Part shown: positions 35,275 to 43,660 of the stretch, one piece after another
Numbering within the stretch: position 1 is the stretch's first letter
Layout of the letters: every line of letters begins with the position of its first letter
Assembly (NCBI RefSeq): GCF_030063135.1
Contig: NZ_JASISO010000013.1
Span: 99,922-163,921 of the forward strand
Reading direction: 5' to 3'
Source: Streptomyces sp. G-G2
GTDB lineage: Bacteria > Actinomycetota > Actinomycetes > Streptomycetales > Streptomycetaceae
DNA: 64,000 nt
The notes under the pieces: generated by a model
Seen by the model: the letters and a program-made list of their open reading frames with translations, nothing else
What the model was told of the DNA's origin: nothing
Databases searched by the model: none
Made by a program: the position numbers and the translations under genes

Positions 35275-36261
35275 TCAGGCCTCGGCAGCGGCGGATCGGG
35301 CGCGGTCCGGGGCGGCGTCAGGGGCGGGCTCGGGCGCGGGGTCCGGGGCGGCGGTGCGGCGGCCCCAGGCGGTGCCCGCCAGAACGAGGACGGCGCCCGC
35401 GAGGCCCGCGGCGCCCAGGTGCTCGCCGCCGATGGCGATGCCCGCGGCGGCGGCCCACAGCGGTTCGGTGCCGAGCAGCAGGCTGACCCGGGAGGGCGAG
35501 GTGCGGCGCAGCGCCCACATCTGCACGAAGAAGGCGAACAGGGTGCAGAAGACGGTGAGGAAGGCGAGGCCCGCCCATGCGCGGGGGCCGAAGTCGGCGG
35601 CCGCGGCCCACGGAGTGTCGCCCGTGCCGGGCAGGGTGGCCAGCAGGGCGAAGACCAGGACGGCGCCGCCGAGTTGAACGGTGGTCAGGGAGAGCGGGTC
35701 GGCATCCTGGACGGACTTGATCCGGGCGGTCAGCAGCACGTTCAGGGTGCGGGCGAGGGCGGCGCCGAGGATGAGCAGGTCGCCGACGGAAGGGGCGGTG
35801 AAGCCCGCGCCCTGGGTGAGCAGGACGACCCCGGCGACGGAGACGCCCGCGGCGGCGAGGAAGGCCGCCGGGGGCCGCACGCGCCGCAGGACGGCCTCGG
35901 CGAGCGGGGTGAAGACCATGGCCAGGCTGATGATCAGCCCGGCGTTGGTGGCGGAGGTGTGGACGACCCCGTAGGTCTCCAGCAGGAAGATCGCACCGAG
36001 GACCAGCCCCAGCAGGGCGCCGCCGCGCAGTTGGGCGGGCCGCAGCAGGCGCAGCCGCCGCGCCCCGACGACCACCAGGACCGGCAGGATCAGCGCGAAG
36101 CGCAGCACCAGGACGGCGATCACGGTGTGCGCGGTGGTGACGTCCTTGGCCACGAGGTAGCTGCCGCCCCAGACGAGGGCGACGAGCAGGACGGGCAGGT
36201 CGGTGAGCCAGGCACGGCGGGGTGCGGGGCCGGGCGTCGAAGCGACGGCGAGCGTGGACAC
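35275..36261 (-). CDS. EamA/DMT-family transporter
   Basis: A 328-residue drug/metabolite transporter with ten predicted helices in two EamA halves (VLLVALVWGGSYLVAKDVTT... and ILGAALARTLNVLLTARIK...). The conserved GTEPLWAAAAGIAIGGEHLG segment marks the second half. A Pro/Ala-rich cytosolic tail follows. The GTG at 36261 is chosen since GGAG stands four bases upstream; the open frame extends to 36348 without homology. It exports an unknown small metabolite. Confidence 0.87.
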   Translation of the reverse strand: MSTLAVASTPGPAPRRAWLTDLPVLLVALVWGGSYLVAKDVTTAHTVIAVLVLRFALILPVLVVVGARRLRLLRPAQLRGGALLGLVLGAIFLLETYGVVHTSATNAGLIISLAMVFTPLAEAVLRRVRPPAAFLAAAGVSVAGVVLLTQGAGFTAPSVGDLLILGAALARTLNVLLTARIKSVQDADPLSLTTVQLGGAVLVFALLATLPGTGDTPWAAAADFGPRAWAGLAFLTVFCTLFAFFVQMWALRRTSPSRVSLLLGTEPLWAAAAGIAIGGEHLGAAGLAGAVLVLAGTAWGRRTAAPDPAPEPAPDAAPDRARSAAAEA

Positions 36262-36374
36262 GGGTCTCCAACGGCTTCGGGGAGGTGGAGACTTCGACGG
36301 CTCGCACGGGGGTCGCCACCGTACCGGAGCACTGACCGGCGGGTACACCGCGTTTCGGCCGGTGGGCGGGCTCC

Positions 36375-36983
36375 TCAGTAGGAGCCGAAGGAGGCCCGCC
36401 CCGCGGGCCGGTAGGTCTGGATGGCGACCCCGCCACCGGTGACCTGGGAAGCGGTGAGTTCGCAGGTGGTGGGCGGTCCCCCGGCCGGGAAGAGGCGCCG
36501 CCCGGCACCCAGGATGACGGGGTAGACCAGCAGGTTCAGTTCGTCGACGAGGTCACGGGCCAGCAGCCACCCGACGAGCTCCCCGCTGCCCCAGATGTGC
36601 ACCTCGCCGTCGGTGGCCGCCTTGATCCGGGCGATCTCCCCCTCCAGGTCGGGGCCGAGGACGCTGCTGCCCGCCCACTCGGGGTCTTCGAGGGTGCCCG
36701 AGGCCACGTACTTGGGCAGGCCGTTCAGCGTGGCCGCGATCCGGTTGTCGGGGTCGGTCATCCGGGGCCAGTACCCCGCGAAGATCTCGTAGGTCCGGCG
36801 CCCGAGCAGGAAGGCTCCGGCCCGGCCGAAGGCCGCGGTCACGAACTCGTCCACACCCTCGTCCTCGAAGGGCACCTGCCAGCCGCCGTACGCGAACCCG
36901 CCGCTCGGGTCCTCCTCCGGACCTCCGGGTGCCTGCATCACGCCGTCGAGGGTGAGGAAGGTGATGAGGGTCAGCTTGCTCAT
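36375..36983 (-). CDS. RibD C-terminal-like (dihydrofolate reductase-fold) protein
   Basis: A 202-residue protein of the RibD/DHFR-fold family: LITFLTLDGVMQAPGGPEEDPSGGF, AFLLGRRTYEIFAGYWP, and the NADPH-contacting HIWGSGELVGWLLARDLVDELNLLVYPVILGAGRRLFP. Members are often annotated as dihydrofolate reductase family but rarely reduce dihydrofolate. It is divergent from the SDR gene at 37167, so the two could be co-regulated; the 183-bp gap shows no clear palindrome. Confidence 0.87.
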   Translation of the reverse strand: MSKLTLITFLTLDGVMQAPGGPEEDPSGGFAYGGWQVPFEDEGVDEFVTAAFGRAGAFLLGRRTYEIFAGYWPRMTDPDNRIAATLNGLPKYVASGTLEDPEWAGSSVLGPDLEGEIARIKAATDGEVHIWGSGELVGWLLARDLVDELNLLVYPVILGAGRRLFPAGGPPTTCELTASQVTGGGVAIQTYRPAGRASFGSY

Positions 36984-37166
36984 GGTCGCTCGTCTCCTTG
37001 CGGGGGCCCGTGCGCCGGACCGTACGGGGATTCAGACTCCCGCCCGGTACGGAACTCATCGGTGCGGCGCGCGTGAACGCGAGGTCCGATTCCTGCCAGC
37101 GCGGGTACCGCCCCGCCGCTTTCATTGAACCCGCAACCACTTACTGACTTTTACGGGAGGAACACC

Positions 37167-37925
37167 ATGAACGGGAACGGGAACGGGAACGGCACGAGCG
37201 GTCAGGTGGCCCTGGTCACGGGCGGCAGTCGGGGCATCGGCGCGGCGACCGCGCTGCGCCTGGCGGCCGACGGCGCGGACGTGGTCATCACCTACGTCAA
37301 CGACGCGGACGCGGCGGCCGAGGTCGTCGGCAAGATCGAGGCGTACGGACGGACCGGCCTGGCCGTCCGGTCGGACGCGGCCGACCCCGGGGCCCCGGCC
37401 GCGGCGGTGGAGCACACCGTACGTTCACTCGGCCGCCTCGACGTCCTGGTCAACAACGCGGGCGTGGGCGTGCTCGGCCCGCTGGAATCGCTGACCACGG
37501 CCGATGTGGACCGGGTGCTCGCGGTGAACGTGCGCGCGGTCTTCCTCTCGGCGCGGGCCGCCGCCGCCCGGCTCGACCGGGGCGGCCGGATCATCACCAT
37601 CGGCTCCTGCATGACCCAGCGGGTCCCCGGCCCGGGCGGCACCCTGTACGCGATGAGCAAGGCCGCCCTGTCGGGGCTGACCAAGGCCCTGGCCCGGGAG
37701 CTGGGCGAACGCGGGATCACGGCGAACCTGGTCCACCCGGGCCCGGTGGACACCGACATGAACCCGGCCGACGGCCCTTACGCCGCGGGGCAGAGCGCGA
37801 TGACCGCCCTCGGCCGCTTCGGCACCCCGGAGGAGGTCGCGGCGATGGTCGCCTTCCTCGCCGGACCGGACGCGGCGTACGTCACGGGCGCCGAGTTCTC
37901 GGTGGACGGCGGACACGCGGCGTAG
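37167..37925 (+). CDS. Short-chain dehydrogenase/reductase
   Basis: A 252-residue classical SDR: TGGSRGIG cofactor loop, NNAGVG, catalytic Ser in ITIGSCMTQRV and the YxxxK motif in LYAMSKAALSG, then NLVHPGPVDTDMN and a C-terminal VTGAEFSVDGG. The N-terminus is a short NG repeat (MNGNGNGNGT), from a tandem 6-bp unit GGGAAC. GGGAGG stands six bases before the ATG. Substrate unknown; sequence is of the FabG/3-oxoacyl reductase style common to many redox enzymes. Confidence 0.9.
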   Translation: MNGNGNGNGTSGQVALVTGGSRGIGAATALRLAADGADVVITYVNDADAAAEVVGKIEAYGRTGLAVRSDAADPGAPAAAVEHTVRSLGRLDVLVNNAGVGVLGPLESLTTADVDRVLAVNVRAVFLSARAAAARLDRGGRIITIGSCMTQRVPGPGGTLYAMSKAALSGLTKALARELGERGITANLVHPGPVDTDMNPADGPYAAGQSAMTALGRFGTPEEVAAMVAFLAGPDAAYVTGAEFSVDGGHAA

Positions 37926-38016
37926 GGCGCGCGGGCGGGGCGGGCAGCGGGCTCGGCGTGCGGGGGCGGCGCCTGGACGGCGTACCCGGACACGCCCGTA
38001 GGACGCACGCGCACAC

Positions 38017-38063
38017 GCCCGTGGGGCGCACCGGCACTCATGTGACCGGTGCGCCCCACGGGC
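38017..38063. terminator. Bidirectional terminator hairpin
   Basis: GCCCGTGGGGCGCACCGG (38017-38034) pairs perfectly with CCGGTGCGCCCCACGGGC (38046-38063), an 18-bp stem with an 11-base loop, placed exactly between the convergent SDR and allantoicase genes. There is no T-run, as usual for Streptomyces terminators. Confidence 0.8.
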
Positions 38064-38077
38064 GGTTCAGTGCGGGA

Positions 38078-39190
38078 TCAGCCGCCCAGCTCCTGGTGGC
38101 GGGCGGTCAGGGCGGCCGTGCCCTGGTCCGTCAGCGAGCCGAAGAGGCGCAGGCGGGAGAAGCCGCCGTCCGGGAAGATGTCGATGCGGACGTGGCTGCC
38201 GACCGCCGGGGCGTCCAGCACGAACCGGTGGTTCGTGTCGGGCTGCAGGCGGGTGCGCGGCAGGAACTCCTGCCACTCGCCGTCCTCGCCGGATTTGACC
38301 GACAGCGAGGCCCAGCCGGCCGAGTTGCCCTTGAGGTAGGCGGTGTCGATCTCGATCGCGCGGATCGCGGACTCGGCGACGAGCTGGTAGCGGATCCAGT
38401 CGTTGCCGTTGTCACGGCGGCGGGCGGTCTCCCAGCCGTCGTCCATCTTGCGCGAGCGGCCCGGCGCGATGGTGTTGGCCGGCGGGGAGTAGAAGCGGTT
38501 GGACGCGTCCTGCACCGAGCCGCCGTTCTCCAGCGCGACCACGTCGAAGGAGCCGAGCGCGGTGAGCCAGCGCGGGTCCGGCAGGACCTCGCCGTAGACG
38601 CGCAGGCGGGCGACGCCGCCGTCGGGGTGCTGGTTGAGGCGCAGGTGCGTGAAGCGCTGCTCCGCGTCGACCTCGAAGCCGTTGGCCGCGTGGCCGCCGA
38701 CGGGGGTGCGCGGGACGAGGGTCGTCCACTTCACGTCGTCGCCGAGGAGCTCCTCGGGAGTCGGCGCGCCCTCGACCGAGGTGCCCTCGACGGACACGGC
38801 CTGCGGCATGTTGCCGCGGAAGTGCGCGGTGTCGACGACGATGCCGCGGATGACGCCGGGGGCGCCGAGGCGGATCAGCGCGAAGTCGTGGTCCTCGGGG
38901 GTCGGCCAGGGCTGCACGGCCGAGACGCCGCGGCGGCGGCGGGTCTCCCAGCCGTCCATGACCTTGCCCTTGTGGCCGAAGTGCTCGGGGTCGAAGTGCG
39001 CGGCCTCTTCGATGAGCAGGTTCTCGCGCTCGGCGAAGAACTCGTCGTTGGCGGCGATGACACCGGCGCCGAGGGTGCGGGCGGCGAGGTTCGCGTACTG
39101 GGTGAAGGGGAAGTCCGCGGTGCGGTAGTCCGCGTACGGGTCGCCGCCCCCGTACGGGTTCGCGTTACCGGTGAAAGTAGGAATCGCCAC
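38078..39190 (-). CDS. alc: Allantoicase
   Basis: A 370-residue enzyme hydrolysing allantoate to ureidoglycolate and urea. Two homologous jelly-roll halves are visible: residues ~20-185 (KVMDGWETRRRRG, IRGIVVDTAHFRGN) and ~195-360 (KMDDGWETARRRDNGNDWIRYQL, IRAIEIDTAYLKGNSAG), the pseudo-duplication typical of the family. It is three bases downstream of allB. The GTG start at 39190 has an AAAGG upstream at a longer than usual distance, in agreement with coupled translation from allB. Confidence 0.93.
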   Translation of the reverse strand: MAIPTFTGNANPYGGGDPYADYRTADFPFTQYANLAARTLGAGVIAANDEFFAERENLLIEEAAHFDPEHFGHKGKVMDGWETRRRRGVSAVQPWPTPEDHDFALIRLGAPGVIRGIVVDTAHFRGNMPQAVSVEGTSVEGAPTPEELLGDDVKWTTLVPRTPVGGHAANGFEVDAEQRFTHLRLNQHPDGGVARLRVYGEVLPDPRWLTALGSFDVVALENGGSVQDASNRFYSPPANTIAPGRSRKMDDGWETARRRDNGNDWIRYQLVAESAIRAIEIDTAYLKGNSAGWASLSVKSGEDGEWQEFLPRTRLQPDTNHRFVLDAPAVGSHVRIDIFPDGGFSRLRLFGSLTDQGTAALTARHQELGG

Positions 39191-39193
39191 TTG

Positions 39194-40537
39194 TCAGTTC
39201 TGCCTTTCGAGAAGACGGCCGGTGGGCTCGTTCGGGGTGCCGTGGTCGGCGATCTGCGTACCGCGCAGCCAGGTGGACTTCACGACGCCGTGCAGGGTCT
39301 TGCCCGCGTACGCCGTGACCCGGTTGCGGTGGTGCAGGTGGGCGGGATCCACGGTGAAGGTCTCTTCGGGGGCCAGGACGGCGAAGTCGGCGTCGCGGCC
39401 GGCCTCGATCGCGCCCTTGTGGGCGAGGCCCGCCAGCGCGGCCGGGGCGGCGGACATCCAGCGGACGACGTCCTCCAGGCTGTGCCCGCGCTCGCGCGCC
39501 GCGGTCCAGATCGCCGGGAGGCCCAGCTGGAGGGAGGAGATGCCGCCCCACGCGGTCGCGAAGTCGTCCGTCTTCAGGTCCGCGGTGGAGGGCGAGTGGT
39601 CGGAGACGACGCAGTCGATGGTGCCGTCGGCGAGCGCGGCCCACAGGAGGTCCTGGTTCGCGGCCTCGCGGATGGGCGGGCAGCACTTGAACTCGCTGGC
39701 GCCGTCGGGCACTTCCTCGGCCGTGAGGGTGAGGTAGTGCGGGCAGGACTCGACGGTGATCCGCACGCCCTCGGCCTTGGCGGCGGCGATCAGCGGCAGC
39801 GCGTCGGAGGAGGACAGGTGCAGGACGTGGACCCGCGCGTTCAGCCGCTTGGCCTGGGCGATCAGGTTCGCGATCGCGGTGTTCTCTGAGTCCCGCGGGC
39901 GGGAGGCGAGGAAGTCGGCGTACTTGGGGCCGGGCACCTGCGGAGCGGACTCCAGGTGGTGCGGGTCCTCGGCGTGCACGATCATCAGGCCGCCGAAGCC
40001 GCTGATCTCGGCGAGGGAGACGGCCAGCTGGTCCTGGTCGAGCTCCGGGAACTCGTCCACGCCGGAGGGCGACAGGAAGCACTTGAACCCGTAGACCCCG
40101 GCGTCGTGCAGCGGGCGCAGGTCCTTGACGTTGTCGGGCAGCGCGCCGCCCCAGAAGCCGATGTCCACGTGCGCCTTGGCCCGGGCGACCTCCTGCTTGA
40201 CGCGCAGATTGTCGACCGAGGTGGTCGGCGGGAGGGAGTTGAGCGGCATGTCGAGAATGGTGGTGATGCCACCGGCCGCGGCGGCGCGGGTGGCCGTCCA
40301 GAAGCCCTCCCACTCGGTGCGGCCGGGGTCGTTCACGTGGACGTGGGTGTCGACCAGTCCGGGGAGCAGTACGTCGTCCCCGAAGTCCTCCAGGCGGGCA
40401 CCGGCGGGCACCTCGGCCTCGTACGGCAGCACGGCCGCGATCTTCCCGTCGGCGACGGCCACCGAAGCGGCACGCGTCCCCTCGGGGGTGATGACGCGCG
40501 TCGAGCGCAGTACCAGTTCCACGACGTCGGCGGACAC
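39194..40537 (-). CDS. allB: Allantoinase
   Basis: A 447-residue amidohydrolase that opens allantoin to allantoate. Metal ligands are H65 and H67 ([10 protein letters not shown]), carbamylated K152 ([11 protein letters not shown]), His in [10 protein letters not shown] and VHVLHLSSS, and catalytic Asp in CVVSDHSPS. The GTG at 40537 is preferred over the longer frame (to 40561) because GGGGAGG stands five bases upstream. It is divergent from allR, with promoter, TCAAC-N5-GTTGA and TTCC-N7-GGAA elements in the gap. Together with alc it yields ureidoglycolate for glyoxylate production. Confidence 0.94.
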   Translation of the reverse strand: MSADVVELVLRSTRVITPEGTRAASVAVADGKIAAVLPYEAEVPAGARLEDFGDDVLLPGLVDTHVHVNDPGRTEWEGFWTATRAAAAGGITTILDMPLNSLPPTTSVDNLRVKQEVARAKAHVDIGFWGGALPDNVKDLRPLHDAGVYGFKCFLSPSGVDEFPELDQDQLAVSLAEISGFGGLMIVHAEDPHHLESAPQVPGPKYADFLASRPRDSENTAIANLIAQAKRLNARVHVLHLSSSDALPLIAAAKAEGVRITVESCPHYLTLTAEEVPDGASEFKCCPPIREAANQDLLWAALADGTIDCVVSDHSPSTADLKTDDFATAWGGISSLQLGLPAIWTAARERGHSLEDVVRWMSAAPAALAGLAHKGAIEAGRDADFAVLAPEETFTVDPAHLHHRNRVTAYAGKTLHGVVKSTWLRGTQIADHGTPNEPTGRLLERQN

Positions 40538-40864
40538 CGGAACCTCCCCATCTACTTCCACAGAGCGAAATTCAACGTTCTGTTGACGGAGTCTTCACGC
40601 CGATGCGGGGCCAGTCAAGAGCCCCCGGAGGGACCGCTGACACACCCGCACCGCAATTGGATGTTTCCACAGGATGGAATTAAGATTTCGCTCTACAGAA
40701 TGTAGCTACCACCACCGGGGCCCCGGCGGGTGACCTCCCGAGGCTGTCCGCCACCAGGACAAACCGCCTCTGACCGGCAAAGACGGCTCGGCCCCCGCAC
40801 TAGGGGCGGCGCCCGCAGCCGGGTAGGCTGCTGCCTTGCCTGCCAGCACCGAAAGGACCGCGCC
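40538..40864. promoter_or_regulatory. allB/allR divergent control region
   Basis: For allB, TTGACT (40613-40618, minus) and AAGACT (40590-40595) spaced by 17 form a good promoter. TCAACGTTCTGTTGA (40572-40586) overlaps its predicted start, and a TTCC-ACAGAGC-GAAA half-match lies just downstream (40556-40570). A full TTCC-ACAGGAT-GGAA palindrome is at 40665-40679, with a weaker TTTC-GCTCTAC-AGAA at 40686-40700. These are likely AllR sites controlling both genes. No gene fits in this 327-bp gap. Confidence 0.65.
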
Positions 40865-41671
40865 GTGCCGACGTCCAGCGCCAGCACCACCGACGCTTCC
40901 TCCAAGACCCCCGCAGCCAGCGGCGGTGTCCAGTCCCTTGAGCGCGCCTTTGATCTGCTCGAACGCATGGCCGACGCCGGGGGCGAGGTCGGCCTGAGCG
41001 AGCTGTCCGCCACCAGCGGTCTGCCGCTGCCCACCATCCATCGCCTCATGCGCACCCTCGTGGCGTGCGGCTACGTCCGGCAGCAGCCCAACCGACGGTA
41101 CTCCCTCGGTCCCCGGCTGATCCGCCTCGGCGAGTCCGCGGCGCGGCTGCTCGGCACGTGGGCCCGCCCGTACCTCGCCCGTCTGGTCGAGGAGACCGGC
41201 GAGACGGCGAACATGGCCCTGCTCGACGGGGACGAGATCGTCTACGTCGCCCAGGTGCCCTCGAAGCACTCCATGCGCATGTTCACGGAGGTCGGCCGCC
41301 GGGTGCTGCCGCACTCCACGGGCGTGGGCAAGGCGCTGCTCGCCTACACCCCCGCCGACGAGGTGAGGGCCCTGCTGGCCCGTACGGGCATGCCCGCCGC
41401 GACCGAGAAGACCATCACCACGCCCGAGGGCTTCCTCGCGGCGCTGGAGCAGGTCCGCGAGGTGGGCTACGCGGTCGACGACAACGAGCAGGAGATAGGA
41501 GTCCGCTGCCTCGCCGTCTCGGTGCCGAACTCGCCGACCGCCGCCGCGATCTCCATCTCCGGTCCCGCGGGCCGGGTCACCGAGGCCCTGACGGACTCGA
41601 TCGTGCCGATCCTCCAGGGGATCGCGGCCGAGCTGTCGGTGGCGCTCTCCACGCAGAACCCGCCGCAGTAG
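40865..41671 (+). CDS. allR: IclR-family regulator of allantoin catabolism
   Basis: A 268-residue IclR-type regulator: a Ser/Thr-rich N-tail, winged helix-turn-helix at about residues 22-85 (SLERAFDLLERMADAGGEVGLSELSATSGLPLPTIHRLMRTLVACGYV), then the effector domain with GDEIVYVAQVPS, LPHSTGVGKALLAYTP and EQEIGVRCLAVSVPN. It is divergent from allB-alc, the same arrangement as AllR of S. coelicolor, known to repress allantoin genes and respond to allantoate/glyoxylate-type effectors. AAAGGA stands seven bases before the GTG. It is the best candidate protein for the palindromes described upstream of allB, aceB, hyi and the catalase gene. Confidence 0.9.
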   Translation: MPTSSASTTDASSKTPAASGGVQSLERAFDLLERMADAGGEVGLSELSATSGLPLPTIHRLMRTLVACGYVRQQPNRRYSLGPRLIRLGESAARLLGTWARPYLARLVEETGETANMALLDGDEIVYVAQVPSKHSMRMFTEVGRRVLPHSTGVGKALLAYTPADEVRALLARTGMPAATEKTITTPEGFLAALEQVREVGYAVDDNEQEIGVRCLAVSVPNSPTAAAISISGPAGRVTEALTDSIVPILQGIAAELSVALSTQNPPQ

Positions 41672-41727
41672 GCCGCGGCGCGGGGCGTACGACGGGACCC
41701 GACGTATCGGTGCGGTCCGTACGCGGG

Positions 41728-42429
41728 TCAGGCGGCCGGGACCGCCCGCGCCTGCGCCCCCGCCTCCGTCAGGCGGCCGTCGGTCATCGTCACCGTGCGG
41801 TCCATCCGCTCCAGGTGGGCGTGGTCGTGGGTGACCAGGACGGTCGCGGTGGAGCGTTCGCGGGTCAGGGTGACCAGCAGGTCGAGCACGGCCGCGCCGC
41901 GCTCGTGGTCCAGGGCGCTGGTGGGCTCGTCGACCAGCAGCACGGCGGGCTCGTTCATCAGGGCGCGGGCGATGTTGATCCGCTGGCGCTGCCCGCCGGA
42001 GAGCTGGTGCGGGCGCTTGTCGGCCTTGTCCGAGAGGCCCACCGCGTCCAGGAGCTCCAGGGCCCGGCGGCGCAGCGTGCGCGCGGGCCTGCCCGAGATG
42101 TGCGCCATCACCTGGAGCTGTTCGGCGGCGGTCAGCGAGGCCAGCAGGTTCGGCTGCTGGAAGACGATCCCGATCCGCTCCCGGCGCAGCCGCGCCTTGT
42201 CGGCGGCGCCGAGCGCCGCGGTGTCCTCCCCGGCCACCACGACCTTGCCCGAGTCCGGGGTGACCAGGGTCGCGGCCACCGCGAGCAGGCTGGACTTGCC
42301 GGAGCCGGAGGGTCCGACCACCGCCGTGAGGGTGCCCGCGGGGACCTCTAGGCGGACCGCGTCCAGGGCGGTGAGCCGGTGGTCGCCGTCCGGGTAGGTG
42401 AGCGTGACGTCGTGCACGAGCAGGGTCAT
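41728..42429 (-). CDS. FtsX-type ABC transporter, ATPase
   Basis: A 233-residue MacB/LolD-type ABC ATPase with Walker A (GPSGSGKSS), Q-loop (VFQQPNLL), signature (LSGGQRQRINIARAL), Walker B ([12 protein letters not shown]) and switch His (LVTHDHAH). The ATG overlaps the permease stop as ATGA. It forms an exporter or mechanotransducer with the FtsX-type permease, likely controlled by the divergent two-component system. Confidence 0.9.
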   Translation of the reverse strand: MTLLVHDVTLTYPDGDHRLTALDAVRLEVPAGTLTAVVGPSGSGKSSLLAVAATLVTPDSGKVVVAGEDTAALGAADKARLRRERIGIVFQQPNLLASLTAAEQLQVMAHISGRPARTLRRRALELLDAVGLSDKADKRPHQLSGGQRQRINIARALMNEPAVLLVDEPTSALDHERGAAVLDLLVTLTRERSTATVLVTHDHAHLERMDRTVTMTDGRLTEAGAQARAVPAA

Positions 42430-43526
42430 CGGGCGCTCCCGAGGGCGGTCAGCGGGTCGACGGCGGTGATCCGCCGGATGGACAGGGCGGCCCCGACCGC
42501 GCCCAGCGCGATCATGATGGCGGCGGGTACCAGCACGGTGGCGGTGTCCAGGACGAAGGGCACGGCGCCGCCGCTGATCAGCGCGCCGAATCCGGCGGCG
42601 AGGCCGGTGCCGAGCCCGGTACCGATGGCGAGCATCACCACCGCCTGGCCGAGCGCGTCCCTGAGCAGGTACGGGGTGGACGCGCCCAGGGCCTTGAGGA
42701 CGGCGATGTCCCCGCTGCGCTGGATCGTCCAGACCGTGAAGAAGGCTCCTATGACGAGGGCGGAGATGGCGAAGAGGAATCCGCGCATCAGCTGGAGCGA
42801 GCCGTTCTCGGCCTGGTAGGAGCCGATGGCACCGAGTGCCTCGTCGATGGTCTGGCTCTTGCTGACGGAGGCCTCGTCCCCGGCCGCCCAGTCCACGCCC
42901 GCCGTGGCGTCGAGGGCGACGACCGTGGCGAGGGTGTCCATGGAGGTGCCGGGGTTGCCGATGCGCTGCCAGTCGTCGAGGTCCATCCAGACGACCGGCG
43001 TGTGGCTGTAGGCGGCCGTGCCGGAGACGGCTCCGACGGTGACCTCCAGCGAGCCGATCTTGAGCTTGGAGCCCGCGGTCAGACCGCCGAGTTCCTTGGC
43101 GGCCTTCTCGGTGAGGACGACCCGGCCCTGGGTGAGGGCCGTGGCCCGACCGGTCCCCTTCGGGGCCAGGCTCCCGCCCGGCTCGACGCCGAAGGCGGAC
43201 ACGGCGGCGGTGCGCTGGCCGGAGACGGCGTTGGTGGTGCGGATGCCGAGCGGGTCGGCGGACGTCACCCCCGGCCGCTCGCGCCAGGCCCGCCAGGCGC
43301 TCTCGGGAAGCTGGGAATTGGTGAAGGACACCTTCTGGTCACCGGCGGGGGCGGCGAAGGCGAGGCGGGTGGCGGGCAGGCCGGTGATGGCCGAGACGTT
43401 CTCCCGGGCCAGTCCGGAGGTGAGCCCCGACAACAGGCCCACGAGCAGCGTGATCAGCACCACGACCGAGCCCATGAGGGCGAAGCGGCCTTTGGCGAAC
43501 CGTAGATCTCTCCATGCGACGAACAT
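42426..43526 (-). CDS. FtsX-type ABC transporter, permease
   Basis: A 366-residue permease with four membrane segments: one at the N-terminus (LMGSVVVLITLLVGLLSGL), a ~220-residue extracytoplasmic domain (MacB-like), then three at the C-terminus (FLFAISALVIGAFFTVW, VVMLAIGTGLGTGLAAGFGAL, VPAAIMIALGAVGAAL), ending in RRITAVDPLTAL. The ATG at 43526 (MFVAWRDLRFAKGRFALMG) has GGTGGGAAGC just upstream. Such transporters usually export peptides or lipids, or relay envelope signals; the substrate here is unknown. Confidence 0.88.
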   Translation of the reverse strand: MFVAWRDLRFAKGRFALMGSVVVLITLLVGLLSGLTSGLARENVSAITGLPATRLAFAAPAGDQKVSFTNSQLPESAWRAWRERPGVTSADPLGIRTTNAVSGQRTAAVSAFGVEPGGSLAPKGTGRATALTQGRVVLTEKAAKELGGLTAGSKLKIGSLEVTVGAVSGTAAYSHTPVVWMDLDDWQRIGNPGTSMDTLATVVALDATAGVDWAAGDEASVSKSQTIDEALGAIGSYQAENGSLQLMRGFLFAISALVIGAFFTVWTIQRSGDIAVLKALGASTPYLLRDALGQAVVMLAIGTGLGTGLAAGFGALISGGAVPFVLDTATVLVPAAIMIALGAVGAALSIRRITAVDPLTALGSAR

Positions 43527-43660
43527 GCTTCCCACCTTGGTCTTCACCGTGTGCCCACGGCATCGCGCCTCGGTAGCGATCCTCGTATCGAAGGGCGCAC
43601 ACCGACATCAAACTTTTGGTTGACCGGGGCCGGGCAGGGGCGACTTACGCTGGTCAGGCC

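Noticed and set aside
33856..36381. Long Gly/Arg-rich frame overlapping the Gfo/Idh and DMT genes
   Set aside because: Shifted frame of one real gene followed by antisense of another; low-complexity translation.
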